A stretch of DNA of 44,110 nucleotides from Pseudomonas sp. (GTDB lineage: Bacteria > Pseudomonadota > Gammaproteobacteria > Pseudomonadales > Pseudomonadaceae): assembly GCA_022448005.1 (NCBI GenBank), contig JAKUTK010000006.1, forward strand, positions 1 to 44,110. The letters are read 5' to 3'. The first letter of the stretch is position 1, and each line of letters begins with the position of its first letter. The notes under the pieces were generated by a model. That model had not been told where the DNA came from. It was given only the letters and a program-made list of their open reading frames with translations, and searched no databases. This document shows positions 8,983 through 16,999 of this stretch, in pieces. The position numbers and the translations under genes are program-made.

Positions 8983-11295
8983 CTATGGCAACCAGCCACG
9001 AACCCAATCCATAACCGATTCAGCCGGGGCCTGGATGCCGCAGCCAGGACCCGGAGCAGGCTCGCTTCCGCGGATATAAGGCATCTGTACGGCGCCCGGG
9101 CAATTTTCCAGCGTCCCCTCTCCGGTCCGTGCATCGACCCAGGCCATGGACACATTATCCGGCACGGGCATCTGCAGCGGTAATGGGTCGGCACGACGCA
9201 TGAAGTCCGCCCATACCTGCAACGCGCCTGTGGCACCGGTTAACGAAGTTTTGCCGTTGTCATCGCGCCCCAACCAGACCACTGCGAGCAGATCCTGACT
9301 GAAGCCTGCAAACCAGCTGTCACGCGAATCGTTGGTGGTACCGGTCTTGCCTGCCAGTGCCAGCGATTTAGGGACCTGATTGTAAACAGAACGCCCAGTC
9401 CCCTCGACCATCGTTCGCTGCATGGCATATTGGGTCAGGTAAATTGCGCCAGGATCGAATCGCTGTTCGATCTTGAACGGATAGCGGCTAAGGGGTTCGC
9501 CATCGGCCGCAACGACACTGCGAATGGCCCGCAATGGAGTATTGAAGCCGCCACTGGCGATCGTCTGGTAGACGCCGGCGACTTCGATAGGGCGCAATCC
9601 GCCCGCCCCCAGCAACATCGACGGATAAGCCGGCCAATCGGGCGAAGCGCCCAGGCGCGCCAGCGTCTTGAGCACATGCGGCACTCCTAAATCCAAGCCA
9701 AGCCGCGCGGTCGACAGATTGTAGGAATTGGCCAGGGCCTGATAGAGATAGACCGTGCCATGAGCGGTACGCCCATAGTTCTGCGGTTTCCACACCTTGC
9801 CGTCAGTGCCTTTGACCGAGAATGGCTCGTCCTCCAGCAGGCTGGTCAGTGTGTATTGGCTGGGCTTTTCCAGCGCAGCGAGATAGATCGCCGGCTTGAT
9901 CAGCGACCCAATTGGCCGCGATGCATCCAGCGCCCGGTTGAAGCCGGCAAAGCCTGGATGACGACTGCCCAGCATGGCCTGCAGCTCGCCGGTTTCCGGG
10001 TTGGTGACCAGCATCGCGCCTTCTACGCCTTCGGCTGCCTTGCCCAGACGCTTCAGCGTATCGGTCATGGCCTTTTCGGCCTTGGCTTGAATGATCGGAT
10101 CAAAGCTGGTGAAAACTCTCAACCCTTCCTCAGTAAGATCCTCGTCACGATAGTCCTCTCGCAACTGACGCTTCACCAGGTCGAGAAATGCCGGGTAGGA
10201 GCTGTCAGCCAGGCTGCCACGCTGCGTCACGCCGAGGGGGGCCTGCCTCGCTTGAGCAGCTTCCTCTGGGCTGACCACCTGCTGCTCAGCCAGCAGATCG
10301 ATGATCAGATTGCGTCGTTCCATGGCGCGCTCAGGATGGCGGCGAGGATTGTAGTAGGTGGGGCCCTTGACCATGCCGACCAACAGGGCCACGTGCTGCA
10401 GTTTTAGCTCTGCGAGTGGCCGTCCAAAGAAGTACTGGCTTGCCAAGCCGAAGCCATGAATGGCCCGACGACCGTCCTGACCAAGAAAGACCTCGTTCAG
10501 ATAGGCCTCGAGAATCTCCGGCTTGTCATAATGGAGTTCAAGCAGCACCGCCATCATGGCTTCGGTAGCCTTGCGGCTCAGACTGCGCTCGTTGGTGAGA
10601 TAGAAATTCTTCACCAATTGCTGCGTCAGTGTGCTGCCTCCCTGACGCACCTCCCCAGCAGTAAGGTTCACCCAGACGGCGCGCGCAATAGACTTAGGCG
10701 ACACGCCGAAATGATCAAAGAACTCCCTATCCTCGACCGCAACCAGTGTCTCCACCAGATACGGCGGTACTTGATCGAGCTTGATCAGAATCCGGTCTTC
10801 GTTGTGCGCAGGGTATAGTCCACCCACGACCAATGGTTCCAGCCGCGCCACCGGCAACTCGCCACCGTCCATGCGAGTCAGCCCCGCAACGAAGTCTCCA
10901 GAAAAACGCACACGGATCCGCTGGGACTCTTCCGTACCCTCATAGAAACGGAAACCTCGTGTATGCATTTCAACTGCGCTACTGGCGACCGAAACAGTTC
11001 CCGGCCCACTCACCGATTTTTCTCGGCGGTAGCCCAACGCATCGACCTCGGTGAGAAAGTCGTCCTTATCGAGTTTTTGCCCGACAAACAATTCCAACGG
11101 CCTGGCATAGACCGTCGCAGGAATCGTCCAGCGCTTGCCAGAGAATTTCTCCTGCACCACGGCATCGAGATACACCGCAACACCGGCCAGCAGCACCAGC
11201 GCAACGATAGAGAGTTTGATAATCCAGCCTAGCCAGGGGCGAGAAGCACCGGAACGGCGTTTGGAGCGGGAGCGAGACGAGCGTGATTTAGTCAT
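8983..11295 (-). CDS. mrcB: Penicillin-binding protein 1b (bifunctional transglycosylase/transpeptidase)
   Basis: Class A PBP that polymerises lipid II glycan chains and cross-links the peptides. The 770-residue protein has a short basic cytosolic tail (1-20), one membrane helix (about 23-43), a UB2H-like region (about 60-150), the transglycosylase domain with catalytic Glu188 in EDREFFDHFG and GGSTLTQQLVKN, and the transpeptidase domain with Ser464-x-x-Lys467 (SLIK), Ser524-Tyr-Asn526 (SYN) and Lys650-Thr-Gly (KTG). All catalytic motifs are intact. lpoP follows after 39 bp. A consensus -10 lies only 8 bp upstream of the ATG (see findings). Confidence 0.96.
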   Translation of the reverse strand: MTKSRSSRSRSKRRSGASRPWLGWIIKLSIVALVLLAGVAVYLDAVVQEKFSGKRWTIPATVYARPLELFVGQKLDKDDFLTEVDALGYRREKSVSGPGTVSVASSAVEMHTRGFRFYEGTEESQRIRVRFSGDFVAGLTRMDGGELPVARLEPLVVGGLYPAHNEDRILIKLDQVPPYLVETLVAVEDREFFDHFGVSPKSIARAVWVNLTAGEVRQGGSTLTQQLVKNFYLTNERSLSRKATEAMMAVLLELHYDKPEILEAYLNEVFLGQDGRRAIHGFGLASQYFFGRPLAELKLQHVALLVGMVKGPTYYNPRRHPERAMERRNLIIDLLAEQQVVSPEEAAQARQAPLGVTQRGSLADSSYPAFLDLVKRQLREDYRDEDLTEEGLRVFTSFDPIIQAKAEKAMTDTLKRLGKAAEGVEGAMLVTNPETGELQAMLGSRHPGFAGFNRALDASRPIGSLIKPAIYLAALEKPSQYTLTSLLEDEPFSVKGTDGKVWKPQNYGRTAHGTVYLYQALANSYNLSTARLGLDLGVPHVLKTLARLGASPDWPAYPSMLLGAGGLRPIEVAGVYQTIASGGFNTPLRAIRSVVAADGEPLSRYPFKIEQRFDPGAIYLTQYAMQRTMVEGTGRSVYNQVPKSLALAGKTGTTNDSRDSWFAGFSQDLLAVVWLGRDDNGKTSLTGATGALQVWADFMRRADPLPLQMPVPDNVSMAWVDARTGEGTLENCPGAVQMPYIRGSEPAPGPGCGIQAPAESVMDWVRGWLP

Positions 11296-11302
11296 GGCGG
11301 CG

Positions 11303-11308
11303 CATTAT
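11303..11308 (-). promoter_or_regulatory. Putative -10 box of the mrcB promoter
   Basis: Minus strand TATAAT at 11308-11303, followed by GCGCCGCC and then the mrcB ATG at 11295. No good -35 is seen 16-18 bp upstream. If used, transcription would begin at or next to the start codon. Confidence 0.5.
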
Positions 11309-11347
11309 ACGCACTTTGATTTGCGCCGAAGACGGCCTCTTGGCGGT

Positions 11348-11375
11348 TTGCACGCTTACCGTGGATGGACATAAT
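11348..11375 (+). promoter_or_regulatory. Putative promoter of the kinase/P-loop gene
   Basis: Plus strand TTGCAC (11348-11353), 16-bp spacer, CATAAT (11370-11375); about 70 nt upstream of the GTG start at 11450. It is divergent from the mrcB promoter. Confidence 0.5.
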
Positions 11376-11449
11376 GGAGCGTTTCCCGACTGTGTGAACT
11401 GCCTCCCAAGTGCTCACACACCCGTCCAACAAAACTACAAGGAGTGACC

Positions 11450-13012
11450 GTGAGCCAAGCACTGATTGCTGCACTGCAGAATCCGGCCCTGTACCCTCAC
11501 CCGGTCGACGGCTTTAAAGTCATCGAGACCCACATTTCCTGGGTCATCCTTACCGGCACGTACGCCTACAAGATGAAGAAACCGGTTGATTTTGGCTTCC
11601 TCAATTTCACTGACCTCTCGGCCCGTAAACATTACTGCGAGGAAGAGCTGCGCCTGAACCATCGCATGGCGCCGGAGCTGTATCTCCAGGTCCTGCCTGT
11701 CACCGGCAGCGTCGAGCAACCGGAGATCGGGGGAAATGGTGAGCCAATCGAATACCTGCTGCAGATGCGCGAGTTTCCACAAACGCAACTGATGGCAGAG
11801 GTACAGGCCCGGGGTGAGCTGACGGACAATCACATCGACGCCCTCGCCAAGCAAATCGCCGAGTTCCACCTGAGCATCCCTCAGGTGGCTGCAGATCATG
11901 CGCTCAACAGCGCCGAGGGGATCGTCGCGCCGATGCGGCAGAACTTCGAGCAGATTCGTCCGTTGCTCACCGAACAAGCAGACCTGCAGCAACTCGACGC
12001 CCTGCTGGACTGGACCGAAACCAGCATCGCCCGCCTGCAGCCCTTGCTCGAGCAGCGCAGCCAGCAAGGTTTCATACGCGAATGCCACGGCGATCTGCAT
12101 TTGGGCAACGCTACCATCATCGAAGACAAGGTGGTGCTGTTCGACTGCATCGAATTCAACGAGCCATTTCGCCTGATCGATATAGCTTCCGACGCAGCGT
12201 TCCTGGCGATGGATCTGGAAGATCGTGGCTTGAAGTGTCAGGCACGGCGCTTTATCAACGGCTGGCTGGAACGCACCGGGGACTACGCCGCGCTACAGCT
12301 GCTCAACCTTTATAAGGCATATCGTGCACTTGTCCGGGCCAAGGTCAGCCTGTTCCGGCTGCACCAGGAACAAGACGCCGTTCAGCGCCGGATCGTCCTG
12401 CGCCAGTATCGCAGCTACGCCAATCTAGCCGAAAGCTACAGCGCCATTCCCTCCCGCTTCCTTGCCATCACCCACGGCGTGTCGGCGGTCGGCAAGAGCC
12501 AGGTTGCGCTACGCCTGGTCGAGGCTCTGGGCGCTATCCGTATACGCTCGGATGTCGAACGCAAACGGCTCTACGGCCAGCAGGCAGAGTCACAGGCTCC
12601 CGAGCTAAACGCCGGCATCTACAATGCCGAGGCCGGAGATGCCACCTATCAACGATTGCATTCGCTGGCCGAGACCGCGCTCAGCGCCGGCTTCTCCGTG
12701 GTCATTGATGCGACCTACTTGAAGCATGAGTATCGTCAAGCGGCCTGGCAAGTTGCAGAGTCTACCGGCGTACCCTTTATGATCCTGACCTGCGAGGCGC
12801 CCGACGCCGTCATCGAGCAGTGGCTCACCCAGCGCCAGGCCGAGGGCGGCGATCCGTCCGATGCCACATTGGCCGTGATCAAAGCCCAACAGTCTTCTCG
12901 CGAGCCGCTGAGCGAGAGCGAGCAATTGCTCAACCGGCAGATCAGCACACCCGAGGCGGGAAGCCTCGACGCCTTGGTCAGTGACATTCGTCAACGCCTG
13001 CCGGGCCTCTGA
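11450..13012 (+). CDS. Fusion of aminoglycoside-phosphotransferase-like kinase and P-loop ATPase/kinase
   Basis: The 520-residue protein joins two domains. Residues about 1-320 resemble the APH/choline-kinase fold, with the Brenner-type catalytic loop HGDLHLGN (near 213) followed by LFDCIEFNEPFRLIDIASD, which supplies the metal-binding Asp. Residues about 335-520 are a P-loop NTPase/kinase (COG0645-like) with Walker A GVSAVGKS (near 343) and VVIDATYLK. Such fusions are common beside mrcB in pseudomonads; the substrate is unknown and there is no evidence for antibiotic resistance. The start is the GTG at 11450, because AAGGAG ends 5 nt before it; the in-frame GTG at 11444 overlaps that site. 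Confidence 0.85.
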   Translation: MSQALIAALQNPALYPHPVDGFKVIETHISWVILTGTYAYKMKKPVDFGFLNFTDLSARKHYCEEELRLNHRMAPELYLQVLPVTGSVEQPEIGGNGEPIEYLLQMREFPQTQLMAEVQARGELTDNHIDALAKQIAEFHLSIPQVAADHALNSAEGIVAPMRQNFEQIRPLLTEQADLQQLDALLDWTETSIARLQPLLEQRSQQGFIRECHGDLHLGNATIIEDKVVLFDCIEFNEPFRLIDIASDAAFLAMDLEDRGLKCQARRFINGWLERTGDYAALQLLNLYKAYRALVRAKVSLFRLHQEQDAVQRRIVLRQYRSYANLAESYSAIPSRFLAITHGVSAVGKSQVALRLVEALGAIRIRSDVERKRLYGQQAESQAPELNAGIYNAEAGDATYQRLHSLAETALSAGFSVVIDATYLKHEYRQAAWQVAESTGVPFMILTCEAPDAVIEQWLTQRQAEGGDPSDATLAVIKAQQSSREPLSESEQLLNRQISTPEAGSLDALVSDIRQRLPGL

Positions 13013-13163
13013 CAACCGGACTGGCTGACATCTGTACAGAAAAGTGTCATCCAGGCACCGCTGAGGGCAGAACTCGGCGGTGCTTCTATACTTGTACAGG
13101 TCTGTCAGCGGAAGTCGGCCATGTCTCACAGTGTTCTGCCTTTGACGCCGCTGGACCGTTGCC

Positions 13164-13916
13164 ATGGGTGACAGCGTCCAGCTCTTTTCAATTCGTTCTG
13201 ACGATTACGCGCAGTTCCGCCCAGCGTATCCCAACAGTCTATTCAATTGGCTCGCCGAACAGTGCTCGACGCCCCGCTGCGCGATTGACGTTGCGTCCGG
13301 CACGGGTCAGGCCGCGCGCGCACTAGCGAGCCATTTCGACCGGGTGGTGGCATGCGATGCCAGCATTGAGCAACTGACCGGCACTGCCGACTGGCGATCT
13401 GCGGAGCGATTTGCGGCGCAAGCCGAGCGCCTACCGCTGCGCGATGGTGTGGCCGACCTGATGGTGGTCGCACAGGCTCTGCACTGGTTCGCTACGCCTG
13501 CCTTCTTTGCCGAAGCAAAGCGGGTGCTCTCAACAGACGGTCTGTTCTGCGCCTGGTGCTACAGCTTGCTTTATATCGAACCGTCGCTGGATGCGCTGAT
13601 CGGGCGGCTGCATAGCGATACGCTTAGCGGTTACTGGCCCCAGGGACGCGCCAGCGTCGATGCCGGCTACCGAGACATTCAGGTGCCATTCGAAACCTTT
13701 CAACCTCCGGCATTCGCTATCGAAATCCACTGGAGCCTGCCACAGCTACTGGGCTATCTGCGTACTTGGTCGGCAGTGAAGCAGTGGCAGCAGACCCACG
13801 ACCAAGACCCAGTCACTGAACTGGAATCTGAGTTAAAGCGCCTGTGGGGGAACCCAGAACGCGTACGCCGGGTTCGCTGGCCGCTTCATTTCCTCGCCGG
13901 CTACCCAGGCCGATAG
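13164..13916 (+). CDS. Class I SAM-dependent methyltransferase
   Basis: A 250-residue protein with the Rossmann-type SAM site AIDVASGTGQAARALA (motif I, near residue 35), VACDAS (motif II), the acidic loop ADLMVVAQALHWF and the post-motif FFAEAKRVLSTDGLFCAWCY. It belongs to the broad methyltransferase-11 type group whose members begin FSxRSDDYAxFRPxYP; the substrate cannot be read from sequence. The ATG at 13164 has only a weak ribosome binding site. The stop codon overlaps the ribosome binding site of the TfoX-domain gene, so the two are probably co-transcribed. Confidence 0.85.
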   Translation: MGDSVQLFSIRSDDYAQFRPAYPNSLFNWLAEQCSTPRCAIDVASGTGQAARALASHFDRVVACDASIEQLTGTADWRSAERFAAQAERLPLRDGVADLMVVAQALHWFATPAFFAEAKRVLSTDGLFCAWCYSLLYIEPSLDALIGRLHSDTLSGYWPQGRASVDAGYRDIQVPFETFQPPAFAIEIHWSLPQLLGYLRTWSAVKQWQQTHDQDPVTELESELKRLWGNPERVRRVRWPLHFLAGYPGR

Positions 13917-13924
13917 GAGCAATC

Positions 13925-14197
13925 ATGCACGACGAGCTGTTGACCTTGAGGAATCTCGGCAAAACATCCGCGCAGTGGCTGCACGCCTCAGGCATCCACA
14001 CGGCCGATGATCTGCGTCGGCTCGGCGCGGTCAGCGCTTACCATGCGGTTAAATCCAGAGGCTTCAGCGCATCAAGAGTGCTGCTATACGCCATCGAAGG
14101 CGCATTGCGTGACGTCAACTGGAAGGAACTGCCGGACACCCTGAAGACCGAGCTGAACCAGCACCTGGCCCGGCACGATTACCGAGACAAGAGCTAG
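13925..14197 (+). CDS. TfoX C-terminal domain-containing protein
   Basis: A 90-residue protein matching the C-terminal domain of TfoX/Sxy (LLTLRNLGKTSAQWLHASGI, then GAVSAYHAVKSRGF). This helix-hairpin-helix-like domain occurs in the competence regulator, but the N-terminal TfoX domain is absent, so competence control cannot be assumed. ATAGGAG immediately before (overlapping the upstream stop codon) fixes the ATG at 13925. A strong hairpin follows. Confidence 0.85.
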   Translation: MHDELLTLRNLGKTSAQWLHASGIHTADDLRRLGAVSAYHAVKSRGFSASRVLLYAIEGALRDVNWKELPDTLKTELNQHLARHDYRDKS

Positions 14198-14206
14198 CTC
14201 ACAATG

Positions 14207-14239
14207 CGCGCCGGACGAGATTTACTCTCGTCCGGCGCG
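14207..14239 (+). terminator. Terminator hairpin after the TfoX-domain gene
   Basis: A perfect 14-bp stem CGCGCCGGACGAGA / TCTCGTCCGGCGCG closes a 5-nt loop (TTTAC). The following bases (GCCTTATGG) are only weakly T-rich, so termination may be incomplete. Confidence 0.75.
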
Positions 14240-14302
14240 GCCTTATGGTGAGCGCGCGCATCGCTCCAACTCAGTGAGCCCGCTTGTCCAAGGATTGCCG
14301 AC

Positions 14303-15100
14303 ATGTATCTACTCGGGGAACAACCGGCCTATGCCGATCAACTGATCAACCGTTTGCAGGGGATCCCCGCGCAACTGCTCGAAGGCCTCTCCCCTTCGGC
14401 ACCTACTATCGAGATCAAGGGTTCCGACGACCTGGCGCAGGATCTACCCGAGCAGCACCTGTTCATCATCGACAGCGGACTGCTGCATGCACTGGTCGAT
14501 GAAAGACCGCTGTTTTACATGCAGGAAGGCGACCTGCTTGGGCTGCGTCAAGGAATGGAACTGCCGCTTTGTCGTTACCGCAGCGAGGAAGCGATTCGCC
14601 TGATTCCCTATTCGCGCAGCGAGGTGTTTCGCCACATTCATACCGACCAGCGTCGTCAGGAACTCTATACCCAGTACCTGATCGGGCAGACGGCGCTGTT
14701 GTCAGACGCATTGGCTCGCCTTAAGCAACCCGAGATCCACCCCACAACCGGTTTCCAGCATTTTGCTGCGGGCGACGAGTTGATTCGCCAGGGGGACGAT
14801 GCGGACAACGTGTTCATCATCATCGATGGCCACGCCGAGGCTTTTGTAGATGGCCAGAAGGTTGGCGACGTGCAGCGTGACGAGATTTTCGGGGCGATGG
14901 CCGTCTTCACTCAAGAGAAGCGCAGCGCGACCGTCGTCGCCACCGCCGCCTGTACCGTCATGCTTATTCCCAAGGATCAGTTTCTCGGCTTGATGCAGAG
15001 CAACCCCAAGATTGCTCACAGCCTGATAGAAAGCATGGCCAGGCGCATCGACTTGCTGAATAAAGAGGTCACCCAGCTGCGCATGCCCCTCTCTGCCTAG
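14303..15100 (+). CDS. Cyclic nucleotide-binding domain protein
   Basis: A 265-residue protein. The C-terminal half (about 145-255) is a cNMP-binding/CRP-type beta roll: HFAAGDELIRQGDDADNVFI, IIDGHAEAFVDGQKV, GDVQRDEIFGAMAVFTQEKR and SATVVATAACTVMLIPKDQF. The N-terminal half has a weaker, similar pattern (LFIIDSGLLHALVDERPLFY). There is no helix-turn-helix, so it is not a CRP-type transcription factor. It is the upstream neighbour of the PrrF sRNA, as PA4704 is in P. aeruginosa. Whether it binds cAMP, c-di-GMP or nothing cannot be told: the phosphate-binding cassette here reads FGAMAVFTQEKRSATV, where a typical cAMP site has FGE-(x)-R-A. Confidence 0.85.
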   Translation: MYLLGEQPAYADQLINRLQGIPAQLLEGLSPSAPTIEIKGSDDLAQDLPEQHLFIIDSGLLHALVDERPLFYMQEGDLLGLRQGMELPLCRYRSEEAIRLIPYSRSEVFRHIHTDQRRQELYTQYLIGQTALLSDALARLKQPEIHPTTGFQHFAAGDELIRQGDDADNVFIIIDGHAEAFVDGQKVGDVQRDEIFGAMAVFTQEKRSATVVATAACTVMLIPKDQFLGLMQSNPKIAHSLIESMARRIDLLNKEVTQLRMPLSA

Positions 15101-15149
15101 CGCCAAGAGACCCCGACGAAAGCCGAGAAAATTTAATTGAATTCTCCTA

Positions 15150-15177
15150 TTGACCAACGAATGAGAATTGTTATTAT
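15150..15177 (+). promoter_or_regulatory. prrF promoter
   Basis: Plus strand TTGACC (15150-15155), 16-bp spacer, TATTAT (15172-15177). The expected start, about 7 nt downstream, coincides with the ACTGGTCGCGAG 5' end typical of PrrF (about 15185). Confidence 0.82.
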
Positions 15178-15178
15178 T
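15160..15178 (+). promoter_or_regulatory. Fur box overlapping the prrF promoter
   Basis: The sequence AATGAGAATTGTTATTATT contains the 6-1-6 Fur pattern GAGAAT-T-GTTATT. It covers the spacer and -10 of the prrF promoter, so iron-loaded Fur would block transcription. Confidence 0.82.
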
Positions 15179-15184
15179 AGCACC

Positions 15185-15295
15185 ACTGGTCGCGAGATCA
15201 GCCGGTAAGCTGAAAGAACGGGCAGTCGGACTTTCAGGTTATCTCCTCATCAGGCTAATCACGGTTTTGACCCGGCTCTTGCCGGGTCTTTTTTT
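15185..15295 (+). ncRNA. prrF: PrrF-type iron-responsive small RNA
   Basis: About 110 nt from ACTGGTCGCGAG to a U-run, with the conserved PrrF features: a 5' stem region with GCCGGTAAGCTGAAAGAACG, the single-stranded pairing core TCTCCTCATCAGGCTAATCA, and the GACCCGGC-TCTT-GCCGGGTC terminator. PrrF RNAs work with Hfq to repress mRNAs for iron-containing proteins (for example sodB and TCA-cycle enzymes) when iron is low. The place, between a cNMP-domain gene and phuW, is that of the prrF1-prrF2 pair in P. aeruginosa. Only one copy is present: 40 bp separate its terminator from the phuW stop codon. Confidence 0.92.
15269..15295 (+). terminator. prrF Rho-independent terminator
   Basis: Perfect 8-bp stem GACCCGGC / GCCGGGTC with a TCTT loop followed by seven T. 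Confidence 0.92.
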
Positions 15296-15336
15296 GTCCG
15301 CGCAAAAACATTGGCTCCGCGTAAGCGTTATGCCAA

Positions 15337-16221
15337 CTACTCGGTCGCTTTTCGAAGTCCGGCACAATGGTCCTGCTGCGGCTGGGCGGGGGTATACCAG
15401 ACGAAATCTGCCTGACCGGCGCGAACCACATCTTCCACCTCCGCAAGTATCAGTACACGGGTGGTCACTCGACCGTCATGGCTCTCAAGATGCAGCGGCA
15501 CGCCGAGATCTCGCCGGACGTGGAAAGCACCGGCTAACAACATCGCCGGCTTCGGCGCAGCATCCAGCTGGTCAGCCATTCGCTGGTCGCGCTGCTGCTG
15601 CACCGCCAGCATGGCAGGCAGCTGTGTCTCGGGCAGCATGCCGCAATGTGAAATCCGAATCTGCTCAAGCAAGGTCCGCTGCACCTCATTGTCAGCGGAC
15701 GCACCGGTCAGCGTGGGTATACGGCGATAGACCCGCATGATCTCCGCTCTGTCGAGATTGGCCGACATCAACGGATACGGCCGCGCCAACGCATGCCTGA
15801 CTACCGACGCGTACTGCTTCCATTCCCAGCCGTTTTGCCAGTCCAGCGCAGCCGCCAGATCCGCCGGCCATTCCCCGCGCTCAATCAATGCCTGCACCTG
15901 CGCCACATCATCCTGCTGATCCGGATTCAGCATTTCCAGCAACAGGCTGCCCTGCGCCCGGTGCTGCGCCAATGCCTGAAGAAGCCAGAGCTGCAGGGCA
16001 TGATGGTCCGGGTTGTCATGTCGCTCTCCAACCAAGACCTGATCGACCTTGGCCAGCTCGTCAATCAGCCGTTTCGGCGAGATCTGCTCGCCGCTTCGCA
16101 AATCGATAATCCGCCCCAGATCGGGATGCTCGCGCCCCTCCGGGCTTAGCCAGGCCGGCAGGTGCGGCTGCGATTGACAGGCGGTGAGCAGAAGCATGAC
16201 CAGGGGCAATAGCAAACGCAT
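15337..16221 (-). CDS. phuW: ChaN-family haem-associated lipoprotein (PhuW-like)
   Basis: A 294-residue lipoprotein: signal MRLLLPLVMLLLTAC with lipobox LTAC (Cys15), then the ChaN/haem-binding uptake fold with VLVGERHDNPDHHALQLWLL (near residue 63), LLLEMLNPDQQ, LDWQNGWEWKQY and the late GAFHVRRDLGVPLHL. ChaN proteins bind haem and are often encoded with haem or iron uptake genes. It is the last gene of a minus-strand phuU-phuV-phuW unit, with only 10 bp after phuV. I start it at 16221 because the lipobox then sits at the right distance; a start at 16242 adds seven hydrophilic residues. Confidence 0.88.
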   Translation of the reverse strand: MRLLLPLVMLLLTACQSQPHLPAWLSPEGREHPDLGRIIDLRSGEQISPKRLIDELAKVDQVLVGERHDNPDHHALQLWLLQALAQHRAQGSLLLEMLNPDQQDDVAQVQALIERGEWPADLAAALDWQNGWEWKQYASVVRHALARPYPLMSANLDRAEIMRVYRRIPTLTGASADNEVQRTLLEQIRISHCGMLPETQLPAMLAVQQQRDQRMADQLDAAPKPAMLLAGAFHVRRDLGVPLHLESHDGRVTTRVLILAEVEDVVRAGQADFVWYTPAQPQQDHCAGLRKATE

Positions 16222-16231
16222 AGAGTAATCC

Positions 16232-16999
16232 TCAGCGGGCAATGACGAGCGGATGGCCTCGCTCCGGGTGTCGCTGGATCAGTACATCGAGGCCAAACAC
16301 CGATTTCAGCGGCTCAGTCTGCAACACCTGCTCGGGCGTACCGCTCAATTGCACATGTCCGTCAGCCATCAACAACAGGCGATCGCAGTAGCGTGCCGCA
16401 AGGTTGAGATCATGCAGAATAACCACTACCGCGCCGCCCAGCTCGGCAAACTGGCGGATCGCGTGCAAGGTGCTGTGCTGATGCTGCGGATCGAGCATGG
16501 CTGTAGGTTCGTCAAGCAACAGTACTTGCCCGGTACGCCCAGGCCAGAGCTGGGCGAACACCCGAGCGAGATGCACGCGCTGCTGCTCGCCTCCGGACAG
16601 TGACAAGTAGCTCCGCTGCGCCAGATGCTGCGCATCTGCCGCACGAAGCGCAGCCGCCACAATAGTCCGGTCGGCCTCAAAACCCGTGTCATGGGGCAAA
16701 CGCCCCAAGCCAACCACTTCATCGACGCGAAAACCAAAACTCAAGGTTGAGCTCTGCGGCAGTACTGCCAGGCAACGGGCGCGCTCTGGGCCATCCCAGT
16801 CGTGCAGCGGCTTCTGATGCAGCAGCACCTCGCCAGCGCTGAGAGGCAGCTCACCACTCATCGCGCCAACCAAAGTGCTTTTACCTGCGCCGTTTGGCCC
16901 CAGTACTCCTAGGACCTCCCCCGGCTCAAGCCTGACGTCAACGCCAACAAGGACGTTGGACGCGCCTCGCCGGACGCAGCCCCCCAGCATACTGAGCAT
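16232..16999 (-). CDS. phuV: Haem ABC transporter ATP-binding protein
   Basis: A 255-residue ABC ATPase of the FecE/HmuV type that powers haem import across the inner membrane. Motifs: Walker [10 protein letters not shown] (near residue 34), Q-loop LPQSST, signature LSGGEQQR (near 134), Walker [14 protein letters not shown] and switch His in [12 protein letters not shown]. All catalytic residues are present. The ATG at 16999 overlaps the phuU stop codon (TGATG). Naming as phuV rests on context (PrrF, ChaN lipoprotein and the partner permease). Confidence 0.93.
   Translation of the reverse strand: MLSMLGGCVRRGASNVLVGVDVRLEPGEVLGVLGPNGAGKSTLVGAMSGELPLSAGEVLLHQKPLHDWDGPERARCLAVLPQSSTLSFGFRVDEVVGLGRLPHDTGFEADRTIVAAALRAADAQHLAQRSYLSLSGGEQQRVHLARVFAQLWPGRTGQVLLLDEPTAMLDPQHQHSTLHAIRQFAELGGAVVVILHDLNLAARYCDRLLLMADGHVQLSGTPEQVLQTEPLKSVFGLDVLIQRHPERGHPLVIAR

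Noticed and set aside
11450-13012. Antibiotic-resistance aminoglycoside phosphotransferase
   Set aside because: Only the fold-level motif is shared; the fusion with a P-loop domain and core-genome context argue for a housekeeping role.
15296-15336. Second prrF copy after the first terminator
   Set aside because: Only about 40 bases remain before the phuW stop codon and they contain no PrrF core or terminator.
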